Below, piece after piece: positions 1 to 10,449 of a stretch of 64,000 nucleotides of DNA; the stretch's first letter is position 1; every line of letters begins with the position of its first letter. Made by a program: the position numbers and the translations under genes. This DNA comes from Rutidosis leptorrhynchoides (Eukaryota > Streptophyta > Magnoliopsida > Asterales > Asteraceae): the NCBI RefSeq assembly GCF_046630445.1, contig NC_092333.1, forward strand, positions 184,042,001 through 184,106,000, written 5' to 3'. The notes beneath the pieces were generated by a model. The model made no database searches and was not told the origin of the DNA. It was given only the letters and a program-made list of their open reading frames with translations.

Positions 1-167
1 ACAGGAATAGATCCAAGAAACTGATAGGTTTGAATCAAAGTGCATACATTGAAAAAATATTGAAAAGGTTCAAGATGGAGAACTCTAAGAAAGGTTTGGT
101 ACCTATTCAAAGAGGAACGCTCCTTAGTTCATCTCAGTGCCCCACCACGAAAGATGAACAGTAGAAA

Positions 168-866
168 ATGAAGAAAGTCCCATATGTGTCTGCCATTGGG
201 TCTATCATGTATGCAATGATATGCACTAGACCGGATGTGTCATGCGCTCTAAGCCTGACAAGTAGATACCAGAATAACCCAGGAAATAGTCATTGGATTG
301 CTGTCAAAAGTATATTGAAATACCTTAGGAGGACTAAGGATATGTTTCTGATATATGGGTCTGGTGAGGAGGAAGTCGCTGTAAAAGGTTACGTGGATGC
401 GAGCTTCCAAACTGATCGAGATGATTCTCGATCACAATCCGGCTATGTCTTCACATTAAATGGAGGTGCGGTCTCTTGGAAGAGTTCAAAACAGGATGTT
501 GTTGCTCTATCCACTACAGAGTCGGAGTACATCGCCGCATCATTGGCAGCTCAGGAAGCTGCATGGATGAAGAAATTCATCGACGACTTAGGAGTAGTCC
601 TTTCCATTCAGGACCCTCTTGAGATCTTTTGTGACAACGAGGGTGCGATTGCTCAAATCAAGGAACCTCGTGCTCACCAAAAGACCCGTCACATTGAGCG
701 GAGATTCAACTACATAAGGGATGAAGTTGAAAAGGGAAAGATATGTATTCGCAAAGTTCACACATATCTTAATATAGCGGATCCTCTCACGAAGCTCTTA
801 CATGGATCAAAACATGCAGAACATGTTTGTGCATTAGGGCTTCGATATTCTAGTGATTGGTCATGA
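168..866 (+). CDS. copia pol fragment: reverse transcriptase tail and RNase H
   Basis: The open frame of 232 residues begins KVPYVSAIGSIMYAMICTRP, the standard copia segment after the reverse transcriptase core, and continues through the RNase H signatures YVDASFQTD, SGYVFTLNGGAVSWKSSKQ, ALSTTESEYIAA, a CDNEGAI block and a KTRHIERRFNYIRD block. It ends with the usual HTYLNIADPLTK tail. In the family this enzyme removes RNA from the RNA-DNA hybrid in virus-like particles. This is the 3' part of a longer, broken pol; the ATG at 168 is internal and not a real start. Confidence 0.85.
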   Translation: MKKVPYVSAIGSIMYAMICTRPDVSCALSLTSRYQNNPGNSHWIAVKSILKYLRRTKDMFLIYGSGEEEVAVKGYVDASFQTDRDDSRSQSGYVFTLNGGAVSWKSSKQDVVALSTTESEYIAASLAAQEAAWMKKFIDDLGVVLSIQDPLEIFCDNEGAIAQIKEPRAHQKTRHIERRFNYIRDEVEKGKICIRKVHTYLNIADPLTKLLHGSKHAEHVCALGLRYSSDWS

Positions 867-1636
867 TCTGTTTTAAGTATTGTAACGGAACGAAATTGTT
901 CAAACTCATTAATATAATTATGGTATTAATTTATTTTGAGTTATGTTCCTACTTTGCATATTTTATCCATGAATAAGTAATTATTCTAAATTCCGTAGTC
1001 GATCACATTTGTGGGAGCAAATGTGAGGTTTAGACTATTATGAACTTGGATTGGTATACATTCACGGGATGAATGTGGGGCAAGGTTGCAACCAAGGTTC
1101 ATAGATATTTGTTGGATACAAATATTGGAAGACCCGCTCTCAAGATTTACTAAATGGAGCCTTTGTGGTTGATCACATGTAATCCTGAGTAAAGGCGAAT
1201 ATCATTGTATCCTCTGACCTGAGATACATATTGAGTTCGGATATTTACCAAATATTGTACCTTGATTCTTTCCTTCGCTATTCTGAAATATGATAGTTCA
1301 TAAGGAAGAGCTCAGGTATAATACAAAGTACATATTTAGGACGTATGTAGTCAAGATGGAATTTGTCCCTCTTATTCGTTGAGAGTCAGATGTCTAAGGC
1401 CTGATAAAGTTAAATCTAAAAGAGAGTGATCACTCTGTATCTCTTGGAATTAACATGACATCTAGGATGAAAGGATAAATGAAAGATTCACCTATTCATA
1501 TTCGAGATGGGAACTCGAAAGGGATGATGTTATTGAATGGCACAAAGTCATAACATATTGGGGGTGATGGACGGTCGTTAGGTGGTATCCGTCACTTGCA
1601 TTAATTTTTTTTATGTTTCTCGTGCAAGTGGGAGAT

Positions 1637-2570
1637 TGAAGGTATTTCGTATGCCCGAGAGACATATTAAATTAACGTGGCTAATATGTTTTGATCCAAG
1701 TCGGGTCATACCCAATAACAAGCTTACCGACACCTTATTCGTATTTGATCTTAACGATTGGATCATTGATCGAATACGCGACACTTGAATTTTAAGAAAA
1801 ATGGTTTTCTGACATATTACTTGATGTGTATATAAATTATGGAATAATTTATATAATTAATACTTAATTATTTATAGGTTAAATAATTAATTATGTTATA
1901 TTACATTTTATAAAACTTGGTTTTATATAAAATGTATACATAACAAAATAAATGTGCATGTTTATAAAATATGTTTATAAATACTAGTTTTATAAAACTA
2001 GTTTTATAAAAACTATTTTATAATAAATATGAAAGTGGCATTGGGAGTTCCATTGAGCATGCCATTTGACTAGCAAAGTGTGTAGTTACTTCAAGTATCA
2101 AGAAGCATAAGTACCAATACTTGTTGGGGACTATACACACATGCTAAACACATCAAAACACTTCAAAAAAAAACTGCAAAAAAACCTCCCTGAACTGCTG
2201 TTGCTGCCGTGAGTTTTTTTGGGCAAAGAAGGGTTCAAATTTTATTTTACAAGTTCATTCAAGTGTTGCAATTAAATCCTAACTAAAAGCAAAGGTGTTG
2301 GTGGTTAGCTTGGGGTATAACTACTTGAGGTTTCATAGTTTTGGAGCTCCATTTATCATCATCTTCATCATCATCTATCAACAAGCTAGGAGAAGGTATA
2401 AACTCGTTTCTTGCTTGTAGTTTGTAAGTATGTTTCACAACTTGATCCAAATTGGGATTTAACTTTAATTGGTTAAAGATATACATGTTCTTAATTGGTA
2501 ATTAACATGCTTCCGCTTTCTTATTTCTTAAAGTGGTTTAAGTATTATATGAACTTGTTAAATCCCAACA
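1637..2570 (+). repeat. copia 3' LTR (putative limits)
   Basis: The start is set by the polypurine tract GTGGGAGATT just before TGAAGG; the end is set at the CCCAACA before the unrelated B-box-bearing sequence. The second LTR is not in the window, so the limits rest on the polypurine tract and TG...CA ends only. It is AT-rich in the middle (1800-2030). Confidence 0.5.
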
Positions 2571-2571
2571 T

Positions 2572-2654
2572 AAGGATGTTAGGGTGTGAGTGGGAGGTCG
2601 CGGGTTCGAGTCCAGGCTCTGGCAAGTTATTTCTTTTTAAGCCTTAAGAGGTAG

Positions 2655-2656
<2 letters not shown>
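2572..2656 (+). mobile_element. tRNA-derived SINE-like fragment (B box)
   Basis: GGTTCGAGTCC at about 2602-2612 is a perfect RNA polymerase III B-box, set in the GAGGTCGCGGGTTCGAGTCC context common in plant SINE heads. A proper A box at the expected distance is missing; only a weak match (GTGTGAGTGG) lies closer than normal. A 3' simple-repeat tail (TTA)n follows. It is probably the truncated head of a SINE next to, or cut by, the copia LTR. A degenerate tRNA pseudogene is the alternative. Confidence 0.35.
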
Positions 2657-2735
<79 letters not shown>

Positions 2736-2812
2736 CATTACTATTACTATTATTATTATTGTTGTGGTTATTATGATTATTGTTATTATTATTATTATTA
2801 CTATGGTTATCA
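2657..2812. repeat. (ATT)n microsatellite
   Basis: Pure TTA/ATT triplets run to about 2735, followed by interrupted triplets (ATC, ACT, GTT) to about 2812. It may be the expanded tail of the SINE-like fragment just upstream. Confidence 0.9.
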
Positions 2813-3480
2813 CTATAATATCTTTATTAGTAAAAGTATTTTTATAGATATCATATTTATTAATATTACTATTATTATTATCATTCTTATTATTAAAGTA
2901 TTAAAATTAACATTTGTATTAAAATTATCATTTATAATAAGATTATCTTTACTATGAAAACTATTATTATTATTATCATTAGTAAAATCATTATTATTAC
3001 TATTATCATTACAAGTATGATAATTTATATTAAAATGAGTGTTATTACTAAAATCATTATTATAAGTATCATTAACCGAAAAATTTATATTTTACAGTAT
3101 TATTATAAATATCATTATAAATATCAATAATATAATTGTTAATAATAATACCTTATTTAGTAATATTAAGTATTATGATTATTATCAACTTTATCGTAAT
3201 ATTACTAAAATTACCATTTTTAACAAACAAATGATATATACATATATAAAAATATATTTAATACATATAACATAACGAAAAGTAATATTTTATATAACAA
3301 AATAAATATATGAAACATATATATTATTAATATAAAAAGTATATAACTAATAATTATATATACTGTTCGATTACAATTATGTATATTAATGAATACACAA
3401 ATGATATAGGTTCGTGAATCCGAGGCCAACCCTGCACTGTTCAATATAGTCATATGTATTTTTACTACAAAATACATTAG
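2813..3480. other. AT-rich stretch, no gene seen
   Basis: Very AT-rich DNA full of degenerate ATT triplets and short ATATA runs. The open frames are low-complexity Ile/Tyr/Phe strings with no recognisable domain. Part of it may belong to the LTR fragment that follows, whose 5' limit is unclear. Confidence 0.6.
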
Positions 3481-4092
3481 GTGAGTTTCATTACTCCCTT
3501 TTTATATATATTTTTGGGCAGAGAATACATGCCCTGTTTTATAAATATTTTACGAAATAGGCACAAGTACTAAAACTAATTCTATGTGGGTTTAAACCAG
3601 AAATATACCCTTAGCTTGGTAACATTAAACTACTTGTCTATGTACGGTAGGTGCGAATCCTAAAGATAGATCTATTGGGCCTGACAAACCCCATCCAGAC
3701 TATGGGATGCTTTAGTACTTCGAGGTTATTTTAAACACACCTGATCTGGTGTACTTCAGAGGGAAAAACATGAACGTTAAGGCTTGTTACCGGGTGCCTA
3801 CAACTAATAGAATACTTTTATACACTTGCGAGTGTACATATATTTATAAACGGAAATCTTGTGGTCTATTAATATATTGAAATGATTGTTACGATAAACC
3901 TATGAACTCACCAACCTTTTGGTCGACACTTTTAAGCATGTTTATTCTCAGGTATGAAAGAAGTCTTCCGCTGTGCATTTGCTCATCTTAATGATTTTAT
4001 ATGGAGTCGTACATGGCATATTTAGGTCATTACCTCGCAATGGGACCAAATGTTGATGACTTCGTTCAGGTGGATTAGGACGGGTCACTACA
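3481..4092 (+). mobile_element. Ty3/gypsy (Tekay-type) LTR fragment, 3' part
   Basis: The order of motifs matches the 3' half of the two Tekay LTR families elsewhere in the window: GCGAATCC..GATAGATCTAT..GGGCCTGACAA, then AATCTTGTGGTCTA, AACCTATGAACTCACCAACC, TTTAAGCATGTTTATTCTCAGGT, TCTTCCGCTG and a CCTCGCAATG block. It ends in a CA dinucleotide (GGGTCACTACA) with no primer binding site after it, so it is a solo or truncated LTR of a third, distinct subfamily. The 5' limit is not resolved. Confidence 0.65.
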
Positions 4093-4276
4093 TTTAGCCA
4101 TAGATGGCCAATAAAAGTGCTCATTTAGGATCTCCGGTATCTTGTGAATCCCAAACCTCCATATGTTTCTCTAATCAGTAACTCCCAATCTTTTGGAATA
4201 CACAATCTGATGCTCTTGAATAGAAAGTCATCTTGTTCAACATAATCTCTTTTAAACATAGTATGAGAACAACTTA
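4093..4276. other. no gene seen
   Basis: Short stretch between the LTR fragment and the hAT MITE. I see no coding or repeat structure here. Confidence 0.5.
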
Positions 4277-4284
4277 GGATTAGG

Positions 4285-4620
4285 CAGGGCCGGATATTGG
4301 GCCGTGCAAGGCGTGCGGCCGCACAGGGCCCAATATCTATAAGGGCCCAGAAAATATATTTTAATGGTATAGAACTAGGCTCGTTTTACATACATAGGTC
4401 CATTTGTTAATAAATAATTTTAAAAAGGAAAAAAAAACATAATCAATGTTGAATACTATGTGATCCAATATGCCGCTCATACTCCTCGTTCGACTCTAAT
4501 ACTCCGACATTGATTTCACCAATTTATAGGTAATAATTTAAAAATTACATTTATATGTATAGAAAGGGGCCCACTTTTATATTTCGAACATGGCTCATAA
4601 AATCAACCAGGACGGCCCTG
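4285..4620. mobile_element. non-autonomous hAT-type MITE
   Basis: The element starts CAGGGCCG and ends CGGCCCTG, a perfect 8-bp terminal inverted repeat of the hAT Tip100-like style. Internal GGGCCC boxes sit near the left end (about 4325-4357) and right end (about 4567-4573). It is flanked by an 8-bp target duplication with one mismatch: GGATTAGG (4277-4284) and GGATTGGG (4621-4628). At 336 bp it has no room for a transposase and must have moved with an enzyme supplied in trans. Confidence 0.85.
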
Positions 4621-4796
4621 GGATTGGGCAAAATATGGATTAGCGTCATACAACTGCTTAATAAATGAGAACCCAAGAACTCTAGCTTCCAGAATTGACA
4701 GAAATGAATATTTCCTTAGCAGGCCATCATCAACAACATTAGAAGTATCAGCTTTGTGTTTAGAAGCAAAGGAGTACAAATGTGAGAATTTGATCC

Positions 4797-4945
4797 ATTT
4801 GGCGTGCCTTTGATCACGCACCATGCACAGTGCGTGGTGCGTAGTGCGGTAAGTTGGAGAGTAGCTTGTAGAACGAGCCAACGACCAAACGAAACACACC
4901 ACACACCGTCCAACACGCACCGTGCATGGTGTGATCAAATGGCAT
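4797..4945. repeat. short foldback element
   Basis: The left end TTTGATCACGCACCATGCAC and the right end, read in reverse complement as TTTGATCACACCATGCACGG, pair over roughly 28 bases around a centre of about 90 bases. It resembles a small MITE. Target duplications are not certain; CATTTGG on the left and a weak match on the right are the only candidates. Confidence 0.55.
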
Positions 4946-5270
4946 ATTGGCAGTACGATTTTCCGAGGCATATCATTAAACACTGAGATTTTAAGACATT
5001 TTGATCAATTTTCCTTAAAACAGATAATACTCCATGTGAGCAATTGTAAATTGAACTCTACAGATTGGCCCAATATATGCGGTACGCATGATTGGCCCAA
5101 TATATGCAATGGGCTTGATAGGCCCAACACATCCAATATTATACAACTGATACATACACATCTTAATTAGCATTTACTAATCTAATAAAAAGTTCTAGGC
5201 ATATACCAAATAAAATATATCTAACACAAAATCTATTAAATCTTGAAACTGATAACAATCATATCATAAA

Positions 5271-5406
5271 TGGGAGTGATATGTACATAACCTTTTTTCG
5301 TTATGTACACAACCAACATGCTTTACAATATTGTATAGTACAGCACTGTAAAGCATGTTGTTTGTGTACATAACAAAAAAAAAAAGTTATGTACATATCA
5401 TCACCC
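5271..5406. mobile_element. 136-bp MITE, MULE-type target duplication
   Basis: An almost complete palindrome: GGGAGTGATATGTACATAAC at the left pairs with GTTATGTACATATCATCACC at the right, and ACATGCTTTACA in the left half pairs with TGTAAAGCATGT in the right half. It is flanked by perfect 9-bp duplications, TATCATAAA at 5262-5270 and 5407-5415. Nine-base duplications are typical of Mutator-like elements. It is non-coding and would form a strong hairpin. Confidence 0.85.
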
Positions 5407-5415
5407 TATCATAAA

Positions 5416-5847
5416 CGTTCAAGGCAATAAAACATTTGATACAAAATTAACATTACAAACTTATACGGAGTAGTTTCTTAAGCTTCATTACGTATTTATC
5501 ATTAAGTTGGAAATCTAATCTGACATTATACACTACAGAGTAAGCTGGTGACATAATTTACTAATACAGTTACGTAGTATCATATCATATATTTATACAA
5601 AATACAATATTTATGTGAGTAAATTCACCAACATTTATGTGGCTTGATAAAAACACCCCACAAATAATTATGAGAAAGTCAAACATAGTATTATACTATT
5701 AGAAAAGGTTAATAATAATAATCATTGTTGTCATCGAAGTTTTGTAGAAAGGAAAAGACGACATGATCGTATCGTAATCCAAATTTAAATCCAAATCCAG
5801 CTATTTTTGTATCAAAAACGTTCCCTGATGTGGCCCCACACCAATTC
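5416..5847. other. no gene seen
   Basis: AT-rich intergenic DNA between the MITE and the LINE tail. The last bases (CCCTGATGTGGCCCCACACCAATTC) are the genomic side of the LINE 3' junction. Confidence 0.5.
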
Positions 5848-6030
5848 TTTTTTTTTTTTTGGTAAATGGGGGTTACCCGACGAATCTTTATTAAAAAAGA
5901 ATAAAGAATGATTACAATGTTAAGAACAAACGACTATAGCATAGTACTATAGCCTCTCAAGCAACCTAGCTAATACAACTATTAGCTACATGAGCAACAA
6001 GCTCTAAACAAACATAAAAATTGGAACACA

Positions 6031-9000
6031 TTAAGATATCTTCCAGTCTAACTTCATCCTAAGCGTTTGAGGCGTCCTCTTCCATTTGATCGTCATGAGT
6101 TTCAAGCGGACAGTGGAGTAAATTGCACCACTAACTTCATCACAGGACCTTCTCTTTTTCTTAAAAACTCTATTATTTCTTTCTTGCCACAAGAAATACA
6201 CACTAGCCGCAAAGACAAGTTTGACAACAATGATTCTCGCTATGTTACGTTGGGCAAAAGGACTTACTAGCATAGTGAAATCTCTCCATGAGTCACTAAA
6301 AATCGGGAACTCCATAAGTTGTTTGGAGCGTGACCATACACTATTGGAGAATGGACAGTTGAAGAATAAATGATCGTGAGTGTCTAAGACCTGGTTACAC
6401 AAAGAGCAGAGGAGCGGACCATTCGAATTAACTTCCCACTGATGAAGTTTATCTTGGGTTTTAAGCTTCTCCCCCATTAAAAGCCACATAACAAATGCAT
6501 GTTTTGGAATACCTTGAGGATACCAAACTACCGAGTACCAAGGAACTTCAGGCGCTCGATTACGCAGAAATTCCCACACACCATGAACAGAGAATTCATT
6601 CAGGTTACCTGACCTATCCTTCCACATAACAATGTCATTATCATTAGTAAGGTGAGGAGGCTCCAAACAAAAAACTTGCAAAAATCGATTTACCCAGCTC
6701 ACGGGCCAACGCCACTCATTATTAAGGACCATCTCTCTAACTGAACAATCCAATGAAAACCCAGCTTGAGCAATCATGCGTGAAGTCATCACATTGGACA
6801 GGGGGCGACTCGAACTCCATACATCATACCAAACAGAGATATAAAGCCCACTACGTATAACATGGTGAAAATGACCCTTTACCTCATCACGCACCATAAG
6901 GATCTTCCGCCAACTCCAACTAGAATTACTCGGAGTGTCAACTACCCAAAAATTACGGTTACCTAGCTTGTGTCTATGTATCCACTGGACCCATAACGAG
7001 TTCTTCCTTGATAAAATATGCCATATGTGAGATGCAATTAGCGCCGAATTCCATTGTCGAAACACCTTAATTCCAAGGCCACCTTCTTGTTTTGGAAGAC
7101 AAACATCCTTCCATTTAACTTTGACTTTTCCTTTTTTTAATTCCCCTTGGCACCAAAGGAACCCTCTTATAAGAGCTTCAATATCATTAATAATAGCACA
7201 TGGCAATATGAAAACCGATTGCCAATACACTTGCATAGAGGACAAAACCGACGTGATAAGTTGAAGTCTACCTGCAAAAGATAAACATTTATTCTTCCAA
7301 TTCTCAACTCGACTTCGCACACTATCCACAAGAATTTTACAATCACTATAGTGAAGCCGTTTAGTAACCAACGGAAAGCCAAGGTACTTCACAGGAAGAA
7401 CAACCTCTTCAAAAGGTAGCATCTGTAAGATTTGGAGCTTTAAATATTGCGGCACATTGGCAAAATACACTTTGCTTTTAGGCATGCTAGGGACCAACCC
7501 AGATACACTCTTAAAGTCGTCCATAGCTTCACCTATAACATTAACAGAAGGCATATCTGCATGGGAAAAAATAAACAAATCATCCGCAAAACATAGATTA
7601 ATAATTGCTTGATCTTCACATTTGGGATGATACTGAAACTCATCTGACAACTCAGCCTTCGAACTCAGCAACAAAGTTAACACTTCCATAACAAGGGTAA
7701 ATAAATACGGAGAAAGCGGATCACCTTGCCGTAGCCCGCGCTTTCCCTAAAAATATCCATGGAGTTCGCCATTAATATTAATTGAGAAAGATACCGTTGT
7801 GACACATTTCATGATCCATCGAATCATAACTCTATGAAATCCAAATCGGTATAGAATACATTCAAGGAAATCCCAGTTGACCGTATCATAGGCCTTCTGA
7901 ATATCAACCTTAAATGCACATCGGCGTAAGCCCTTTGGTAAATGATAGCCACGCATTAATTCCTGGGTTAAAAGTATATTATCGGAGATTCTTCGACCCG
8001 GGATAAACGCCGATTGATTAATACTTATAATATCATCAAGACTATCCTTAATGCGATTAGTAATAATTTTACTAATGCATTTATATAGGACATTACAACA
8101 AGCTACAGGCCTATAATCAGTGACTTTACACAGATATTCAACTTTAGGCACAAGAGTGAGAACCGTATGATTTAATTCCTTGAGAAGCTGGCCATTTTTA
8201 AAGAACTCTTGTATCGCAACAACAACCTCATCCCCAATGATATCCCATGTAGATTTGAAGAATTCAGATGTGTATCCATCCGGGCCCGGAGACTTATTAT
8301 TACCAATATTGAACATAGCATTTTTTACTTCTTCTTTGAACACTGGACGGATCATAAAAACAGCCTTATCATGAGCAAATGTATGCGTGAATAACTCAGC
8401 CCCCAAGTTTAATGTTTGCGCTTCTGATGTATTGCCAAGAAAATTCATGTAATGAGTCACAAATTGGTTTGGGACCTGATTACCCTCCACCAAATTACCA
8501 ACTGCATCCTCAACAGAGGAAATATGAATTCTATGGATTTTAGCTTTGACTACTTTATGGAAGTAACTTGAGTTACAGTCACCAACACGCAGCCATTCTA
8601 TTTTTGCTTTTTGTTGCAAGAACCATTCTTCGTCAATCAATGCTTCATTATATGCATGGAGGAGAGCACAATGATCCTCTCTTGCCTCAATCGAAAATGG
8701 GTTATTATCAAGAAACAATTGCTCCTTTTCTAACTCTATCTTCAACTTATCCACTTTCAAGTGCAGGTTACCTTGTTGTCTCATTATGCGGCGGATGGGT
8801 TTCTTAAGATCCCGTAGTTTCTTCACCACCTGGAACATAGAATGACCCACAAGCACTCTTCGCCATCCCTTCATCACAATTTCATCAAACCCCTCTTTGT
8901 ATGCAATGAAATTACTAAACTTAAACGGTTTTGGTCTCGTAACAGTAGCAGAGGGGATCTTTAAGATTGATGGACAGTGGTCAGATATACGATATGGAAG

Positions 9001-9666
9001 AAATACCGCATACGCATTTATATAGTCATTAATAAACACATCATTGGCCATGATCCTATCAATCTTTTTAAGAATCCCATACAAAGCGTTCGGCCGCTGA
9101 TTCCATGTATAGTGAAGCCCCGAGTGGGTTACATCAGTCATGCGCATATGATCAACACATTCACGGAATTCCCTCATTGCAATAGTAACATTAGAACCAC
9201 CCGCAGTCGAGTCATCTAGGTTTAAGGCAACATTAAAGTCCCCCATAATTACCCATGGATGGTTACCAACATAAGCTGTGTGCATACATAGGTTCTGCCA
9301 CAAGGTCCTTCGATGAATATAATAATTTTTAGCATACACAATCGATAAATACATTCGCTTTTGATCATGAACCATATACACAAAACAATGCATCACCTTA
9401 TCCGAAGTGTCAATAACCATAACATTCACTACCAACGGATTCCATTCAATTATTATACGTGTCCCACCATTACTCAAAGAATTATTAGAGGTCCATTGCC
9501 ATTGGCGAAACACCTTGGAACATATATTACTCAACTTACTAATATCAACATGAGACTCCAAAATAGAGCAAAAACATAGACCATTACCCGATATAACATC
9601 TTGAATCTCCTTTTGTTTCGGGAGGCGATTCAAACCCCGAATATTCCAAGTTGCGAAGCTATTCAT
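6031..9666 (-). pseudogene. LINE ORF2: endonuclease, reverse transcriptase, zf-RVT
   Basis: The minus-strand frame starts with ATG at 9666 (MNSFATWNIRGLNR), the usual apurinic-type endonuclease start of plant L1 elements. The endonuclease region shows VIMGDFNVALNLDD and the catalytic SDHCPSI motif. Reverse transcriptase follows with NNKSPGPDGYTSEFFK, NQSAFIPGRRISDNI, FKVDIQKAYDTVNW and the FADD catalytic box (CFADDLFIFSHAD). The C-terminal part carries the zf-RVT block (WYPQGIPKHAFVMWLLM; CSLCNQVLDTHDHLFFNC). The length of 3636 nt is normal. One in-frame stop at 7747-7749, just before the GKRGLRQGDPLSPYLF segment, where relatives have a sense codon, splits it; the rest is open. ORF2 overlaps the ORF1 stop by four bases (ATGA). 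Confidence 0.92.
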
Positions 9667-10449
9667 GAGGAACCCTTGTACACGGGAGTGCTTGCCCCCT
9701 CAGAAGTATTCCCCACTCGATTCAAGTCACCATAATCATTCGCCTCTACATCACTTTCCTCATTAATTAATGCTCTTGATGATTGGGTTTCCTTTTGCTC
9801 AGTATCTTCGTTAAGTTGTCCCAAAACTCCAAAAGCATTATTGACTACCACATTTTGAATCTTATTACTAGTACATGCATCATTACTGTCAACAGTTTTC
9901 TTCATAACAGGTCTATACACAAGCTTACTTTTTCCATACCCTACCACAAATCCACATTGTGTTCTTTTTGTGTTATCCCCTGTTGCCTTCTTTCCAACAG
10001 TAACGAATCCATCACCATCCACTTTTGGAACTTGTACTTCTTCCACAACCTGTTTTGGACATTGAGACTCTTTGTGGCCAAATATTTCACACGTAGCACA
10101 CCTCGGGGGTTTCCATTCATACTCCACTTTTATGTTAGTAATTGTCTTTTTATTCCCTACCGGACTAAGAATTGCTACGTTGAGATTATCCTTTAACTCC
10201 TTTTTAGCCGAGACTTCAATCATAGCACGGGCATAATTAGGTCTTCCCCACGCTTCTTGGCACATTGTACTCGTATATTAATCTAGCATTATTGGGGACC
10301 CAATCTTAGAAGCCATAATGCTCAGTCCATCCTCCGTAAACCCTGCAAGGCGAATGTCATGGAGCTTTACCCATAAGGGGACACTAACTAGATCCTCTTT
10401 TGTAAGGACAATTTCTGGTGACCAAACATTGAGAATAATTGGAATTGTT
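9663..10449 (-). pseudogene. LINE ORF1, 3' part: DUF4283 tail and zinc knuckle
   Basis: The second half of ORF1, the RNA-binding protein of plant L1 elements. It continues the DUF4283 domain (IPIILNVWSPEIVLTKEDLV, VPLWVKLHDIRLAGFTEDGL) into CQEAWGRPNYARAMIEVSA and a CX2CX4HX4C zinc knuckle (CATCEIFGHKESQC). It ends in a polar tail with TGA at 9663-9665. One in-frame stop at 10278-10280 follows SPIMLD, where related proteins usually have Ser, so the copy is not functional. The 5' part lies at 21551-22290, beyond the inserted chromovirus. Confidence 0.88.

Larger units (their letters stand above)
1..2570 (+). mobile_element. Ty1/copia retrotransposon, 3' part only
   Basis: The window opens inside the pol gene of a copia-type LTR retrotransposon; everything 5' of the reverse transcriptase tail lies outside. 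What is present runs in order: end of reverse transcriptase plus RNase H (to 866), an untranslated stretch of about 770 bases (867-1636), a polypurine tract (AAGTGGGAGATT, about 1626-1637) and a presumed 3' LTR. The polypurine tract immediately before the LTR is the usual copia arrangement. The coding part carries at least one break upstream of 168. The age cannot be judged because the other LTR is outside the window. Confidence 0.8.

Noticed and set aside
1582-1788. 68-codon frame at the copia tail
   Set aside because: It crosses the polypurine tract and LTR border.
4603-4983. 126-codon minus-strand frame near the hAT MITE
   Set aside because: It spans the MITE end and the foldback; no domain and unnatural composition.
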